A stretch of DNA of 64,000 nt from Alphaproteobacteria bacterium (GCA_021413445.1 JAIOQI010000043.1:20963-84962); one strand, 5' to 3'. Positions 25,140 through 33,988 are shown, numbered from the stretch's first letter. Translations and numbers: made by a program. Notes: generated by a model not told the origin, from the letters alone.

Positions 25140-26129
25140 GTGGGATTCTCCATCGGCCCCATCAGGATTGAAGACCCGGTTTTCCTCGCGCCGATGTCCG
25201 GCGTGACGGATTTGCCGTTCCGCCGCCTCGTCAAGCGCTACGGCGCGGGGCTGGTGTTTTCGGAGATGATCGCCAGCCGCTCGATGATCGAGGAATGGCG
25301 CAGCCCTTCAAAAATAAAACCCGACTACGCCGAAGAATTCCCGATGGCGGTGCAGCTCGCCGGCTGCGAGCCCGAGATCATGGCCGAGGCGGCGCGCATC
25401 AACGTCGGGCGCGGCGCGGCGATCATCGACATCAATTTCGGCTGCCCGGTCAAGAAAATCGTCAACACCTACGGCGGCTCCGCCCTGATGAAGGACGAAC
25501 GGCTCGCCGCAAAAATCATGGCAGAGACTGTCAAAGCTGTCGGCGTTCCGGTCACTGTCAAGATGCGCCTCGGTTGGGATGAGGCCAGCCTCAACGCGGC
25601 GCGGCTGGCCAAAATCGCCGAGGAAGTCGGCATCCAAATGATTACCGTCCACGGCCGCACCCGCAACCAGCTGTTCAGCGGCAGCGCCGATTGGGAGGCG
25701 GTCCGCGCCGTCAGGCAAGCCGTGCAGATTCCTGTCGTCGTGAATGGCGACATCCTAACGCCCGAGGATGCCGCACGGGCGCTGAGCATCTCCGGCGCCG
25801 ACGGCGTGATGATCGGCCGCGGCTGCTACGGCAAGCCCTGGCTTTTACGCCAGACCATCGACTTTCTCCGCAGCGGCATCATCAGCGCAACGCCGCCATT
25901 GGCGGAAATATCATCTCTCATCCGGGAACACTATGACGCGATGCTGGCGCACTACGGCAGCGGCGAGCGGCAGGGCGTCGCCATCGCGCGCAAGCATATT
26001 TCCTGGTATTGCCAAGACCTGCCGGGGTCGGCGGAATTCCGCGCCGAGGTCAACAGAATCGGCGACCCCGAAATCGTCAAAGAAAAGCTGCGCGGCTATT
26101 TCTCTAATATCACCTCCCGCGCTGCTTAA
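25140..26129 (+). CDS. dusB: tRNA-dihydrouridine synthase
   Basis: A 329-residue flavoenzyme that reduces uridines in the tRNA D-loop using NADPH. The TIM-barrel motifs are [33 protein letters not shown] (catalytic Cys), [23 protein letters not shown] and [16 protein letters not shown]. The C-terminal helical domain is present and the length is normal for DusB. The start is GTG at 25140. In many alphaproteobacteria dusB leads the ntrBC operon; here it does not. Confidence 0.92.
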   Translation: MGFSIGPIRIEDPVFLAPMSGVTDLPFRRLVKRYGAGLVFSEMIASRSMIEEWRSPSKIKPDYAEEFPMAVQLAGCEPEIMAEAARINVGRGAAIIDINFGCPVKKIVNTYGGSALMKDERLAAKIMAETVKAVGVPVTVKMRLGWDEASLNAARLAKIAEEVGIQMITVHGRTRNQLFSGSADWEAVRAVRQAVQIPVVVNGDILTPEDAARALSISGADGVMIGRGCYGKPWLLRQTIDFLRSGIISATPPLAEISSLIREHYDAMLAHYGSGERQGVAIARKHISWYCQDLPGSAEFRAEVNRIGDPEIVKEKLRGYFSNITSRAA

Positions 26130-26327
26130 GTTATGTATTCGGCGGCGCACGCATTGAATCAATTCTATTTTTTCACCGCCGTTTTCAGAAACGACGGATG
26201 ATTCTGAATAGCAAAAATTTATTTTAAAAACGGGATAGACACACCCCGTTTTGCCTATATTCTTACACACGGGCCTCAACAGCCTTTTTTACTTCACCGT
26301 CGTTTCAACATTCAGGGAGAAAAAAAT

Positions 26328-26717
26328 ATGAAGACCATTACCAGCCAGGAAATCAAAAAATACATCGACAACGGCGTTAAAGTCGCCTTCGTCGAAGCCA
26401 TGCAGGAAAAATATTTCACCGAAGGCCACCTGCCGGGCGCCTTCTCGATCGCTCCGGAAAAAATCAAGGAACTCGCTCCCAAGTTCCTGCAGGACAAGAA
26501 CCAGACCATCGTCACCTACTGCGCAAACACCAACTGCCAGAACTCCAAGACGGCGGCGGAAGCCCTCTTCGGCCTCGGCTACAAGAACGTGGTTGTGTAT
26601 GCCGGCGGCAAGGAAGACTGGAAAAAATCCGGCTTCAAGTTTGAAGGCAACGTCAGCAACGGCGATGTCAAGACCGGCGCCTGCGGCACGAAAAAATCCG
26701 GCGGCAGCTGCAGCTAA
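26328..26717 (+). CDS. Rhodanese-like domain protein
   Basis: A 129-residue single rhodanese domain: YFTEGHLPGAFSIAPEKI, then the active-site loop beginning TYCANTNCQNS with the Cys at about position 64, and NVVVYAGGKEDWKKSG. The C-terminal 20 residues add two further Cys (GACGTKKSGGSCS). There is no signal peptide, so it is cytoplasmic. It likely moves sulfane sulfur; the CANTNC loop with a second Cys is unusual and might allow disulfide chemistry. GGGAGA precedes the ATG. Own terminator. Confidence 0.88.
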   Translation: MKTITSQEIKKYIDNGVKVAFVEAMQEKYFTEGHLPGAFSIAPEKIKELAPKFLQDKNQTIVTYCANTNCQNSKTAAEALFGLGYKNVVVYAGGKEDWKKSGFKFEGNVSNGDVKTGACGTKKSGGSCS

Positions 26718-26739
26718 TCGACAATAACTTCCCGAAAAA

Positions 26740-26769
26740 GGGGCCGGGCGCAAGTCCGGCTCTTTTTTT
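26740..26769 (+). terminator. Terminator of the rhodanese gene
   Basis: Stem GGGCCGG/CCGGCTC (one G-T pair) followed by seven T. Confidence 0.82.
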
Positions 26770-26780
26770 ATGCGCTCACA

Positions 26781-27734
26781 TCACATCTTCATTTTCGACG
26801 GCGTCGTCTTGTTCGCCTGGGGCGTCACCGGCGCCACAGACGACCCTTTCTGGAGCGTCGTCAGCCCCTTCTGGGCAGCGGCCAGCTTGACAGCCTCTTG
26901 GGCGGCGGTGCTGCCGACTTCCCCGGCGCCCAGGCCTAAGCTTTCGGCATTCATCACCATATTATCGTGCCGCTTCACGCTCTTCTTGTCGCCTTCGTCG
27001 GGCACGATGTCGCCGAGGTCATAGGTGCCGACCTTCCCCCCCGGAAAGACGCAGAGGTTGGCGGGGTTGTGGTCGAGGCTGATGTATCCCTGCGGCAGGT
27101 CCTTGTAGAATTGCTTATAGGCCTCATTCGTGAAATTGGAAACGTCCGCCTCGGCAAGCTGGCCGGTGCTGACCAGGTATTTCGCGACCTGCCCCAGCGA
27201 CACCACTTCCGGCAGCACGTCGATGCGCGCGCCGCTGGCCAGCCGCTCTCCCGTCACGTCATCCTTCTTGGGCGTCGGCGTGAGCGGGTCGGCCACGATC
27301 TCTCCCGCCGCATTGACGAATGTGCTGTCATAGGGCTGCAGGACGATCGGCGTATTGACGGCTTTCCCCTCCCTTTGGGAATCGGTGATGCGCACGACGC
27401 AGCCATTGGGATAGTCCGGGCCATAGCCCCGCAGCACGGTCGCGCCCGCCCCCTCGGTGGACAGCATCTCCAGCGAGGTGATGCCCATCTGCTGCAGCGA
27501 GGCATTGATACCCTCGGCCAGCGGCGAGAGCTTTTTGGCTTTTTCAGGGGTGCTGCTGTCCTGGCTCTCTTCCATCATGGCCAGCACCTGGCTGAAGTCG
27601 GCGAATTTCTCCGGCATCACACCGGCGAACTTCGACTCCTCCACTCCCTTTTTCTGCGGAAAACCGTTCTGCTGATAACAGCCGGCGGCAGCTTCGGCGA
27701 GCAGTTCCTGCACTTTATTGATGTCAAAGCTCAC
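26781..27734 (-). CDS. Hypothetical protein with kinase-like catalytic motif
   Basis: A 317-residue soluble protein. Residues 219-242 (SLDHNPANLCVF...TYDLGD) match the spacing of the APH/protein-kinase-like active site: Asp221, Asn226 five residues later, and Asp239 thirteen residues after that, as in HGDxxxxN...IDFGD. GCVVRITDS (about 111-119) and RIDVLPEVVSLGQ (about 170-182) could be a lobe strand and hinge. A kinase or phosphotransferase fold is therefore plausible, though the canonical His before Asp is Leu here. The N-terminal third is helical; the tail is Ala/Thr/Lys-rich. GTG start. Confidence 0.7.
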   Translation of the reverse strand: MSFDINKVQELLAEAAAGCYQQNGFPQKKGVEESKFAGVMPEKFADFSQVLAMMEESQDSSTPEKAKKLSPLAEGINASLQQMGITSLEMLSTEGAGATVLRGYGPDYPNGCVVRITDSQREGKAVNTPIVLQPYDSTFVNAAGEIVADPLTPTPKKDDVTGERLASGARIDVLPEVVSLGQVAKYLVSTGQLAEADVSNFTNEAYKQFYKDLPQGYISLDHNPANLCVFPGGKVGTYDLGDIVPDEGDKKSVKRHDNMVMNAESLGLGAGEVGSTAAQEAVKLAAAQKGLTTLQKGSSVAPVTPQANKTTPSKMKM

Positions 27735-27856
27735 ACCCGCACCTGTCCCTGTTTAAAAAAACGGTTATTTACAGATTACAGGAGATTGGTTAAATTTTTG
27801 TGAATATCCGGGGCAGCGGGGGTATTTATCTGCTCCTGTCCTAACTATACGGCCAC

Positions 27857-29050
27857 TCAATCCCCATCCATAAACTTCTTTAAGGGGCCTTCAACAAAGT
27901 GATTAGGTTTCCATCCCTTAAGAACCTTATCTAATAAAAGAGCATCCGCAGCGCCCGCCGTAAAGCCAATAAGTGGATGTGCCAGTGACCCAATTAACGA
28001 GAAAATAGAAAATCGGATAATTTTTTCTGGCAGCCTATCCACCCAAGTTTCGGCCGTGGCGGCCTTATAATACTCAGTGACTAACTTTTCATCAGGACCG
28101 ATCTTCTCAAGATGACCCTTAAACTTCTTAGCCTGATCTAATAATTGGCGAAAATCTGAGAAGGTTTTTTCGCCCTTATTGAGTGTGTTACGGATCGAAT
28201 TGCCCTTTAGAATTAGGTCCTGAAACGATTTTATTTCGTTTGCATTTCGGTCACGCTTTATTAACAAATAGTCGAATTGACTCTCCAGTAACGAATCAAC
28301 CTCTGGCGAGGTCACAAGCTCTGATAGATAATGTGCCGATAAGAACATCTCTCCTCGAGCAGAAAGAAGTCTCGAGAGAATAAAAGCATTATTAATACTA
28401 GCAACGCTTGGGGGGATACTTCGGTGGAATTCTTTATTTGCAAGCGCATAATCAATGTTATGCATTGCAACAATGCCGTTATCAGTTTTTACAACACGGA
28501 ATTGGAGATCAATTGATTGTGAGTAGTTAGGAACATATAGATCTAATAAAGCTTTTGCTGCTGACTTGGCATAGCGCTCATTATCCAGGTCATCATAAGC
28601 GACACCAGTTACTCCCTTTTTGTGGCGGCACATCTGGTTAATTTTAAGAACAGGAGCTTTCTCTACAATCTTTTTTAAAACTCTCTTCGCTTGTACCTTG
28701 TCGGGAACGGCCTTCTCAATTAGCTCTTGAAGTATTTCTTCACGCGACATGTTCCCTTTGGAGATATGCCCAGAAACCTCAAATGCAATAAAGTTATGCG
28801 TCTCTATGCCACTTCTTCCTGTATTGGTACTGACCCCCAATGAATCTTCTAAAACGCTGACTGAAATGTGTCCATCATCCATAAGCCCAATAAAATCATC
28901 AGGGCCTATACCCTTCAGTAAGGAAACGAGCTGTCCCCTATCTGCCGCAATGATCACCTGCTGATAAAAAAGTAAAGTTTCAGCCAGAAGCCCAACATCA
29001 GCAGCCCGTGACAAGCTATCAACAGGGCGAAATAAAATAGACTCAAACAT
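27857..29050 (-). CDS. Hypothetical protein, probably acquired
   Basis: A 397-residue protein I do not recognise. It is helical and charged, with a hydrophobic stretch near the C-terminus (FSIFSLIGSLAHPLIGFTAGAADALLL, about 348-374). Its DNA is visibly richer in A+T than the neighbours and uses codons ending in A or T far more often. It lies just beyond the 3' end of a tRNA-Lys gene, a common integration place. No integrase is present. Horizontal transfer is inference from composition and position. Confidence 0.65.
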   Translation of the reverse strand: MFESILFRPVDSLSRAADVGLLAETLLFYQQVIIAADRGQLVSLLKGIGPDDFIGLMDDGHISVSVLEDSLGVSTNTGRSGIETHNFIAFEVSGHISKGNMSREEILQELIEKAVPDKVQAKRVLKKIVEKAPVLKINQMCRHKKGVTGVAYDDLDNERYAKSAAKALLDLYVPNYSQSIDLQFRVVKTDNGIVAMHNIDYALANKEFHRSIPPSVASINNAFILSRLLSARGEMFLSAHYLSELVTSPEVDSLLESQFDYLLIKRDRNANEIKSFQDLILKGNSIRNTLNKGEKTFSDFRQLLDQAKKFKGHLEKIGPDEKLVTEYYKAATAETWVDRLPEKIIRFSIFSLIGSLAHPLIGFTAGAADALLLDKVLKGWKPNHFVEGPLKKFMDGD

Positions 29051-29138
29051 TCAGAAACTCCTATATTGGGCAAACACAAGTCGAGAATCACAACTTGGCT
29101 ATCCGAATAATTTGGCTCAGCACGGGTTGTTCTTAAGT

Positions 29139-29165
29139 GACCCACTGATGGGTTGTCAGTGGGTC
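29139..29165. repeat. Perfect 10-bp inverted repeat
   Basis: GACCCACTGA and TCAGTGGGTC separated by seven bases, in the A+T-rich gap between the acquired-looking gene and tRNA-Lys. No T-run follows on either strand, so it is more likely an operator or element-end hairpin than a terminator. Confidence 0.55.
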
Positions 29166-29297
29166 GAATTGCTTTAAATTGTTGGAATACAATGACTAAC
29201 CACTAAAGCGTACTACAAAAATCGAGTGTTTTAATAGTACACTTGAGATTCTATAGTACAGTTGCACATTTCAAAATGTACTAAGCCCTCGAAAAAA

Positions 29298-29373
29298 TGG
29301 TGGTCCCTGTTGGATTTGAACCAACGACCTACTGATTAAGAGTCAGCTGCTCTACCAACTGAGCTAAGGAACC
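29298..29373 (-). tRNA. tRNA-Lys (anticodon CTT)
   Basis: Complete 76-base cloverleaf. The acceptor stem is GGTTCCT/AGGGACC with encoded CCA. The anticodon loop is CTCTTAA between GCTGA and TCAGT, and the T-arm contains GGTTCAAATCC. Confidence 0.96.
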
Positions 29374-29453
29374 ACAGCGAAGTGAGGGGGAGATTACGGT
29401 ATTTGCCGGGTCGCTGTCAAGGGGGACATATCCCCTTGTTTCCCTTCACAAAT

Positions 29454-29483
29454 AAAAAAGCCTGGCGCAGATAGCGCCAGGCT
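29454..29483 (-). terminator. Terminator of the cold-shock gene
   Basis: On the minus strand AGCCTGGCGC-TATCT-GCGCCAGGCT is followed by five further T; a perfect ten-pair stem. Confidence 0.9.
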
Positions 29484-29506
29484 TGATTACGTCGGCAACC
29501 TAAGAG

Positions 29507-29710
29507 TTAGGCCGCCTTCAGATTCGTGGCAGAGTTCTTGCCGCGTTCGGAAGTGATGTCAAAAGTAACCTTTTGACCTTCGTTCAGGCCGCGCATGCCA
29601 GCACCTTCAACGGCGCTGATGTGAACAAACACATCTGCATCGCCGCTATCGGGCTGGATGAAACCGAAACCTTTTTGAGCGTTGAACCATTTAACTGTAC
29701 CTTGAGCCAT
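29507..29710 (-). CDS. Cold-shock domain protein
   Basis: A 67-residue CspA-family single-stranded nucleic-acid-binding protein. RNP1 is KGFGFIQ, RNP2 is VFVHISAV, and the fold ends EGQKVTFDI. It acts as an RNA chaperone. The start at 29710 has a perfect AAAGGAGG seven bases upstream; a longer in-frame extension is rejected. It has its own terminator. Confidence 0.95.
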   Translation of the reverse strand: MAQGTVKWFNAQKGFGFIQPDSGDADVFVHISAVEGAGMRGLNEGQKVTFDITSERGKNSATNLKAA

Positions 29711-30226
29711 CTTGGCCTCCTTTAAGAAACGCACTCTCGTGCATGAAGCCCGCACACCATTGCGCGAACTTTATCCGAAAATAGCGATGTCTTGGGGGAA
29801 AGCCGCGTAACGGCGAACAAACAAGTCAGAACTTAAAAATCTCGAATATGACCAACGTAGGCCTTTGGCGCGGAATAGCAAGAACTATCTCATTTATATT
29901 TTTTTGACCCTGACATTGTTCATCTTTTTGTCCGTCGTGTGATCGCTTTGCGCGGAATCGTTTATAGCCTGAGCGTGATTCCATATAAATTGACATAGCC
30001 CAGGTTATATGTAATACTCCCTCTTCGTAAGGATATAAAGTCCTGCATCTTTCTTTGTCGCAAGTACCGTTTGAAGCCGTGGCAATGTGACCTGCAAAAA
30101 TTTTGTTTCTTTGAAAGACCGCCGCTGACAACCCAGCCGGCGCACATGCTTTTTATCAGCTTTGATCAATAGTGGTCATCGCACCGCAGCATTATCTGCA
30201 CCGCCGCCACTTGAAAGAACGTAACA
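29711..30226. other. 516-base intergenic region with a candidate promoter
   Basis: The left part is the cold-shock leader. On the plus strand TTGACA (29990-29995), 17 bases, AATACT (30013-30018) forms a good promoter about 200 bases before the gene at 30227, implying a long leader. A minus-strand frame at 29826-30131 has no ribosome binding site and atypical composition, and is not accepted as a gene. Confidence 0.5.
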
Positions 30227-30493
30227 ATGAACAGTGAAACAAAACGCGGAAAAGCGCAGTTGCGCGACATGAGCGCGGCGCAGGGGATATACGACGTCGA
30301 TTACATGGTGCATGTCAACACCCGGACAATTAAAAATATCGGCGTGCCGGTCGTCACGCAAAAAATGGTCACCGCCTACGTTCAATCCATCAACGGCTAT
30401 GTCCTCAAAAACGGGAAATATGTCCTGGAGGAGAACGGCGAGTCCCTTTATCAGCTGGAAAAAGCCGGGACGACCTGGCGCGTTATTTCCTGA
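30227..30493 (+). CDS. Small hypothetical protein (88 aa)
   Basis: An 88-residue soluble protein without recognised motifs: a Lys/Arg-rich N-terminus, then a beta-rich stretch (VHVNTRTIKNIGVPVVTQKMV) and NGYVLKNGKYVLEENGESLY, which could be a small beta domain. The ribosome binding site is weak (GAAAGAAC). It is convergent with the membrane protein gene at 30509. Confidence 0.6.
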   Translation: MNSETKRGKAQLRDMSAAQGIYDVDYMVHVNTRTIKNIGVPVVTQKMVTAYVQSINGYVLKNGKYVLEENGESLYQLEKAGTTWRVIS

Positions 30494-30508
30494 AACTCCC
30501 GTCAAAAT

Positions 30509-31564
30509 TTACGGAGAGGGTGCGCCGGGAGAGGGCGGCGTGTTTTTTGCAGGAGGAGCGACCGGGGCATCCCCGGCCTTGTCGTTAAAGGTTTTACCCA
30601 GCTCCAGGCTGCCGGCCTTCGCGGCGGAACCTGAGTCTGGCGGCGGCGGAGAATTCCCCGCCGGTTTTTTCTTCCGCTGCGCCTGAAAATATTTGAGCCG
30701 GGCCATATAAAATTCCGGCGACGTCTTTTCAGCGATTTCGCCAAAAAACTTTTCGACGTAGGTGGAGGGCCTCCACCCGGTCGGCGGCTTTTGCTCCCGG
30801 GGCCGGGCGCGCATCTTGCTGTTAAACTGATAAGCGATGCCCTGCGCGATTTTTGTCGATTTCAGCGCCTGCCGCGCCGCGGCGAGAGCCGGGACGGCCA
30901 TAAACTGCGTCGCCGCCAGCACGCCCGACAAAACGGGATGGAGCACGGTTTGCTTGATGATCCTGATAAAACGGGGCGCTTTATCGGTGAGCGCGGACTG
31001 CGCGATCTGGGCGTGCCATACTTTCGCCATGACTTCCACCCAGGTCAGCGCCGCCGACAGGCCGATGAAGGCGCAGACGCCGATGCCGGTGCCGATGATT
31101 TTATTGACCGTTTCATGGCCGAAGAGCGGCTTTCCGGAGCGGCGGCGGGGGTTTAAAAGCCACGCCGTGGCGCGATAGACGCTCAAGGCGCAGTAGTATT
31201 CGAAGAACTCACCCGCCTTCTTCGCGCCAGCGGTGAATTTTCCTTTTATGGTCCGCCAGCGCTGGCTGAATTTTGAGTCCGGGTTTTTATAAGCGCCGAA
31301 CTTGAAACGCTGGGCGAGCGGGTTCCATGCCTTCATCGCCAAAGGCTTTACGGCGTTGGCGGGAATCGCGACCAGGATATTGAACAGCCAATCGGCGCCG
31401 CCCATGACCGCCTTGCCCGCGGCGGCAAGGCCATCAAAACAGTCATATCCGAACTTTGCAAAGAAAACCGCCGTGCGCTGCTGCCCGGGACTCAGGACAT
31501 TGAAAGCGACCGCGTCTTTTTCAAACTGCGCTTGCTTCTCTTCAACTACGCCCGGAGCGTGCAT
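30509..31564 (-). CDS. Hypothetical membrane-associated protein
   Basis: A 351-residue protein I do not recognise. It has hydrophobic segments near 57-72 (WLFNILVAIPANAV), 160-180 (IIGTGIGVCAFIGLSAALTWV) and 215-232 (LSGVLAATQFMAVPALAA). Basic linkers separate them and the tail is Pro/Ala-rich (APPAKNTPPSPGAPSP). It is probably an inner-membrane protein with a cytoplasmic tail. The ribosome binding site is weak. The smaller genes at 31635-32456 lie upstream on the same strand and may be cotranscribed. Confidence 0.68.
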   Translation of the reverse strand: MHAPGVVEEKQAQFEKDAVAFNVLSPGQQRTAVFFAKFGYDCFDGLAAAGKAVMGGADWLFNILVAIPANAVKPLAMKAWNPLAQRFKFGAYKNPDSKFSQRWRTIKGKFTAGAKKAGEFFEYYCALSVYRATAWLLNPRRRSGKPLFGHETVNKIIGTGIGVCAFIGLSAALTWVEVMAKVWHAQIAQSALTDKAPRFIRIIKQTVLHPVLSGVLAATQFMAVPALAAARQALKSTKIAQGIAYQFNSKMRARPREQKPPTGWRPSTYVEKFFGEIAEKTSPEFYMARLKYFQAQRKKKPAGNSPPPPDSGSAAKAGSLELGKTFNDKAGDAPVAPPAKNTPPSPGAPSP

Positions 31565-31634
31565 GCTGAAACATCTTTCAATGAGACTTCAGAAGTCTCG
31601 ATTATGTACGTATAAAGGGGACGGCACAAGCCCC

Positions 31635-31841
31635 TCAATCGGAAAGCATGGACAATGCCGCCTGACGGTGCCCCGGTTTCAATTTAAGAAACAGCGTGTG
31701 CGCCTTCTTGATGTCCTGCGCGGAACCGCTCTCGGCGGCCTTCTTCAGCGCGACGGTCGTCGGGTCATCCGCTCCGCAGATGAACGCCAGCGCCTTGGCC
31801 AGCTTCCCCATGGTCTCGCGGTCAATCTTTGTTTCGGCCAT
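31635..31841 (-). CDS. Small helical hypothetical protein (68 aa)
   Basis: A 68-residue protein, almost wholly helical (TMGKLAKALAFICGADDP; LKKAAESGSAQDIKKAHTLF). The start overlaps the end of the upstream gene by 20 bases, with a distant AAGGAA, so translation is probably coupled. No known family. Confidence 0.62.
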   Translation of the reverse strand: MAETKIDRETMGKLAKALAFICGADDPTTVALKKAAESGSAQDIKKAHTLFLKLKPGHRQAALSMLSD

Positions 31842-32199
31842 TATCGTGTTTTTCCTTTTCCCTTTTTTCTTCCAAAAGCTTCATCGCCGCCCTGAAACCG
31901 GTTTTCCCCGCCTGGATCCCCGCATCCAGCAGCATATCCTGCATCATACCCATGAGGACAATCTGCGCCAGGAAGAATCCCGCCAGCCCGCCCGTCATGA
32001 CGCCCGCCAATGCGCATACGGCGCCGATCCAGGCATTATACCCGAAATGCACCGCCCCCCAGTACCCGCCGATACCCCCCAAAATAAAACCGAGCGCGGC
32101 TAAAGCGGCATATAAAATCCCCGCCTTGACGGCAAGGCGAAAGCCGATTTTGCCATAGTCAACAGCCTGCGCCGTGATCTTTTCTTTATCGAGCTTCAT
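31822..32199 (-). CDS. Hypothetical small membrane protein
   Basis: A 125-residue protein with two or three membrane segments (GILYAALAALGFILGGIGGYW; WIGAVCALAGVMTGGLAGFFLAQIVLMGM) and a charged Lys/Glu tail. It begins MKLDKEKITAQ at 32199 after GGGGGAAAA. A longer upstream frame would cover the GIY-YIG gene and is rejected. The start overlaps the end of that gene by four bases. Confidence 0.7.
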   Translation of the reverse strand: MKLDKEKITAQAVDYGKIGFRLAVKAGILYAALAALGFILGGIGGYWGAVHFGYNAWIGAVCALAGVMTGGLAGFFLAQIVLMGMMQDMLLDAGIQAGKTGFRAAMKLLEEKREKEKHDNGRNKD

Positions 32200-32456
32200 C
32201 CGTTTTCCCCCGATGAAGAGCGGGTGAGTTGCAGTTTTTGCTCTCTCCCCAGCGACTTGATCTCGGCTTCCCGTTTTAAAGCGCGTCCCCTGGTCGGGTG
32301 CAATTCGGTATAAAATATTTTGTAAGGCCCGCGCCCCCGCGTGTATTTGGCGCCGGTGCCCTGCGCATGTTTGGAGAGGCGGCTCTCCATGTCGTTCGTG
32401 ATCCCGGTATAAAGGGTCTTGTCCGCGCACTCTAAAATGTAAACTGTCCAGGGCAA
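32196..32456 (-). CDS. GIY-YIG nuclease-domain protein (YhbQ/UPF0213 type)
   Basis: An 86-residue protein covering one GIY-YIG domain: WTVYILECADKTLYTGITND carries the two signature triplets as VYI and YTG, followed by the conserved Arg in ESRLSKHAQGTGAKYTRGRGPY and the Glu in LKREAEIKSL. The UPF0213 group has structure-specific nuclease activity suggested in DNA repair. The start is a TTG at 32456, supported by GGAG eight bases upstream and by alignment with the family; no ATG fits. It leads a small operon. Confidence 0.88.
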   Translation of the reverse strand: MPWTVYILECADKTLYTGITNDMESRLSKHAQGTGAKYTRGRGPYKIFYTELHPTRGRALKREAEIKSLGREQKLQLTRSSSGENG

Positions 32457-32631
32457 CGCTTTTCTCCGCCAGCTTTCCCCACTATACCCGTTATCGCCGC
32501 TTTATTCCAGAAACTCTTCCCGGATCTGTTCCGGATTATTTTTATATGTTTGACGCCGGAGCCGTGCTTTAATGAGCGCAGGTCGTCAGAAACGATCCTT
32601 TGCTTAACCTTGTCATCAGGAGACAACTCAC

Positions 32632-32730
32632 ATGGCCAAATCACACGACGCCAAAAAATCCACAAAAAAAGCCCCCCTTAAAACCCCCGCAGAAAAACGG
32701 CAAGCCAAGCGCGATAAAAAGAATAAGTAA
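32632..32730 (+). CDS. Very small basic protein (32 aa)
   Basis: A 32-codon frame, MAKSHDAKKSTKKAPLKTPA followed by a Lys/Arg-rich end, preceded by AGGAG. Eleven or more residues are Lys. Short Lys/Ala-rich proteins of this style recur in proteobacteria without known function. It may bind nucleic acid. The stop lies seven bases from the end of the convergent aquaporin gene. Confidence 0.6.
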   Translation: MAKSHDAKKSTKKAPLKTPAEKRQAKRDKKNK

Positions 32731-32736
32731 GCGCCG

Positions 32737-33420
32737 TCAGCGGCTTTTATTCGGTAATGCCCAAAGCCAGTTAAATACTGCGGTGGCAAGGATGCTGCCC
32801 CATACCTGCGCTATAACGAACCCCGGGACATCGTCCGGCCTGATGCCCGAGAACGAATCGGTCAGCGAACGGGCAATCGTCACCGCCGGATTTGCAAAAG
32901 ACGTCGATGACGTGAACCAGTAACCGGCAGCGATAAACAAACCGACGGCATAAGGCACGGCTTCCGGGCGTGTGCGCAGGCAGCCTATGATCGTCGCCAG
33001 CAGGCCGAAGGAAGCCACAACCTCGCCCGTCCATACCCCCACGCCGGTGCGCACATGCGTCGATGCCTCAATCAGCGGCAGGCTAAACATGGCGTGTGCC
33101 AACAGAGTACCGGCGACAGCTCCCGTGACCTGCAAGGCCGCATAAGCCAGGCATTCGATCCACGGCAGTTGACGCCGCAAAGCAAAGGACAAGCTGACCA
33201 CCGGGTTGAAATGCGCGCCGGAGACGGGGCCGAAAATAAGGATCAGCACCACCAATGCCGCGCCCGTCGCCAGTGTATTGCCGAGCAGCGCGAGGGCGGC
33301 GTTCCCGCCCGCAAGCTGGTCCCCCATGATGCCCGAGCCGACGACGACGGCAACCAGCAGCGCGGTGCCGAGAGCTTCCGCAAAGAGCCGCCGCGTCAGG
33401 TCAAATTTATGCGTGGTCAT
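32737..33420 (-). CDS. Aquaporin-family (MIP) channel
   Basis: A 227-residue channel with six membrane helices and two half-helices. The paired motifs are FNPVV (in GPVSGAHFNPVVSL) and NPAVT (in SFANPAVTIARSLTDSFSGI). The first motif reads NPV instead of NPA, as in some arsenite- or glycerol-related members. The family passes water or small neutral solutes in the inner membrane; substrate cannot be assigned. GGAGG precedes the start. It stands alone, with no ars genes beside it. Confidence 0.9.
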   Translation of the reverse strand: MTTHKFDLTRRLFAEALGTALLVAVVVGSGIMGDQLAGGNAALALLGNTLATGAALVVLILIFGPVSGAHFNPVVSLSFALRRQLPWIECLAYAALQVTGAVAGTLLAHAMFSLPLIEASTHVRTGVGVWTGEVVASFGLLATIIGCLRTRPEAVPYAVGLFIAAGYWFTSSTSFANPAVTIARSLTDSFSGIRPDDVPGFVIAQVWGSILATAVFNWLWALPNKSR

Positions 33421-33479
33421 TGATTAAATCCTCCGTCAAATAGTATCCGGGATTTGCAAACGGTCGCGTGTCGTGGAAA

Positions 33480-33556
33480 TGGCGTGCCCGGAGAGATTTG
33501 AACTCCCGACCTGATGCTTAGAAGGCACCTGCTCTATCCAGCTGAGCTACGGGCAC
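33480..33556 (-). tRNA. tRNA-Arg (anticodon TCT)
   Basis: Complete 77-base cloverleaf: acceptor GTGCCCG/CGGGCAC with encoded CCA, anticodon loop CTTCTAA between GGTGC and GCATC, T-arm GAGTTCAAATCTC. Confidence 0.96.
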
Positions 33557-33577
33557 GTATCCAGGGGGAATTATAGC

Positions 33578-33880
33578 TTATTTTTCTTCTGCGTCAGGGC
33601 GGTATTTGAAGTTGTCGATATAATTGCGCGGCGTGATCCGGCGGGCGCGCGGTTCGTCCACTTCATATTCCCAGCCCTCGCCCTCGGCGAAGGCGACCGC
33701 CGCGTCCTTGCTGGCGAAATTCATCCGCACCTGGTTCAGGGTGTCATTGGCGGAAGTCCAGCCCATCACCGGCTCGGGACGGCGCGGCGCTTCCAGTTCA
33801 TATTCCAGAACCCATCTGGCCGAACTGGCGCGCCCGGATTGCGTGGCGCTTTTAGCGGGTTTGTAAATTTTGACTTTCAT
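33578..33880 (-). CDS. ETC complex I NDUFS4-like subunit
   Basis: A 100-residue protein of the NADH-ubiquinone oxidoreductase 18-kDa (NDUFS4) family found in alphaproteobacteria and mitochondria. Visible family features are VKIYKPAKSATQSG, WVLEYE, the block MGWTSANDTLNQVRMNFASKDAAVAFAE, and YIDNFKY near the end. It is an accessory subunit stabilising the NADH arm of complex I on the cytoplasmic side. It lies between tRNA-Arg and tRNA-Pro on the same strand; no nuo genes are nearby. Confidence 0.92.
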   Translation of the reverse strand: MKVKIYKPAKSATQSGRASSARWVLEYELEAPRRPEPVMGWTSANDTLNQVRMNFASKDAAVAFAEGEGWEYEVDEPRARRITPRNYIDNFKYRPDAEEK

Positions 33881-33911
33881 AGCTCGCGAACACCATTCTC
33901 TTTAATTTAAG

Positions 33912-33988
33912 TGGTCGGAGCGGAGGGATTTGAACCCCCGACATCCTGCTCCCAAAACAGGCGCGCTACCGGACTGCGCTACGCTCCG
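33912..33988 (-). tRNA. tRNA-Pro (anticodon TGG)
   Basis: Complete 77-base cloverleaf: acceptor CGGAGCG/CGCTCCG with encoded CCA, anticodon loop TTTGGGA between CCTGT and GCAGG, T-arm GGGTTCAAATCCC. Confidence 0.96.

Noticed and set aside
29826..30131. 101-codon minus-strand frame in the large intergenic region
   Set aside because: No ribosome binding site, odd Cys/Arg/Gln composition, and a good promoter runs through it on the other strand.
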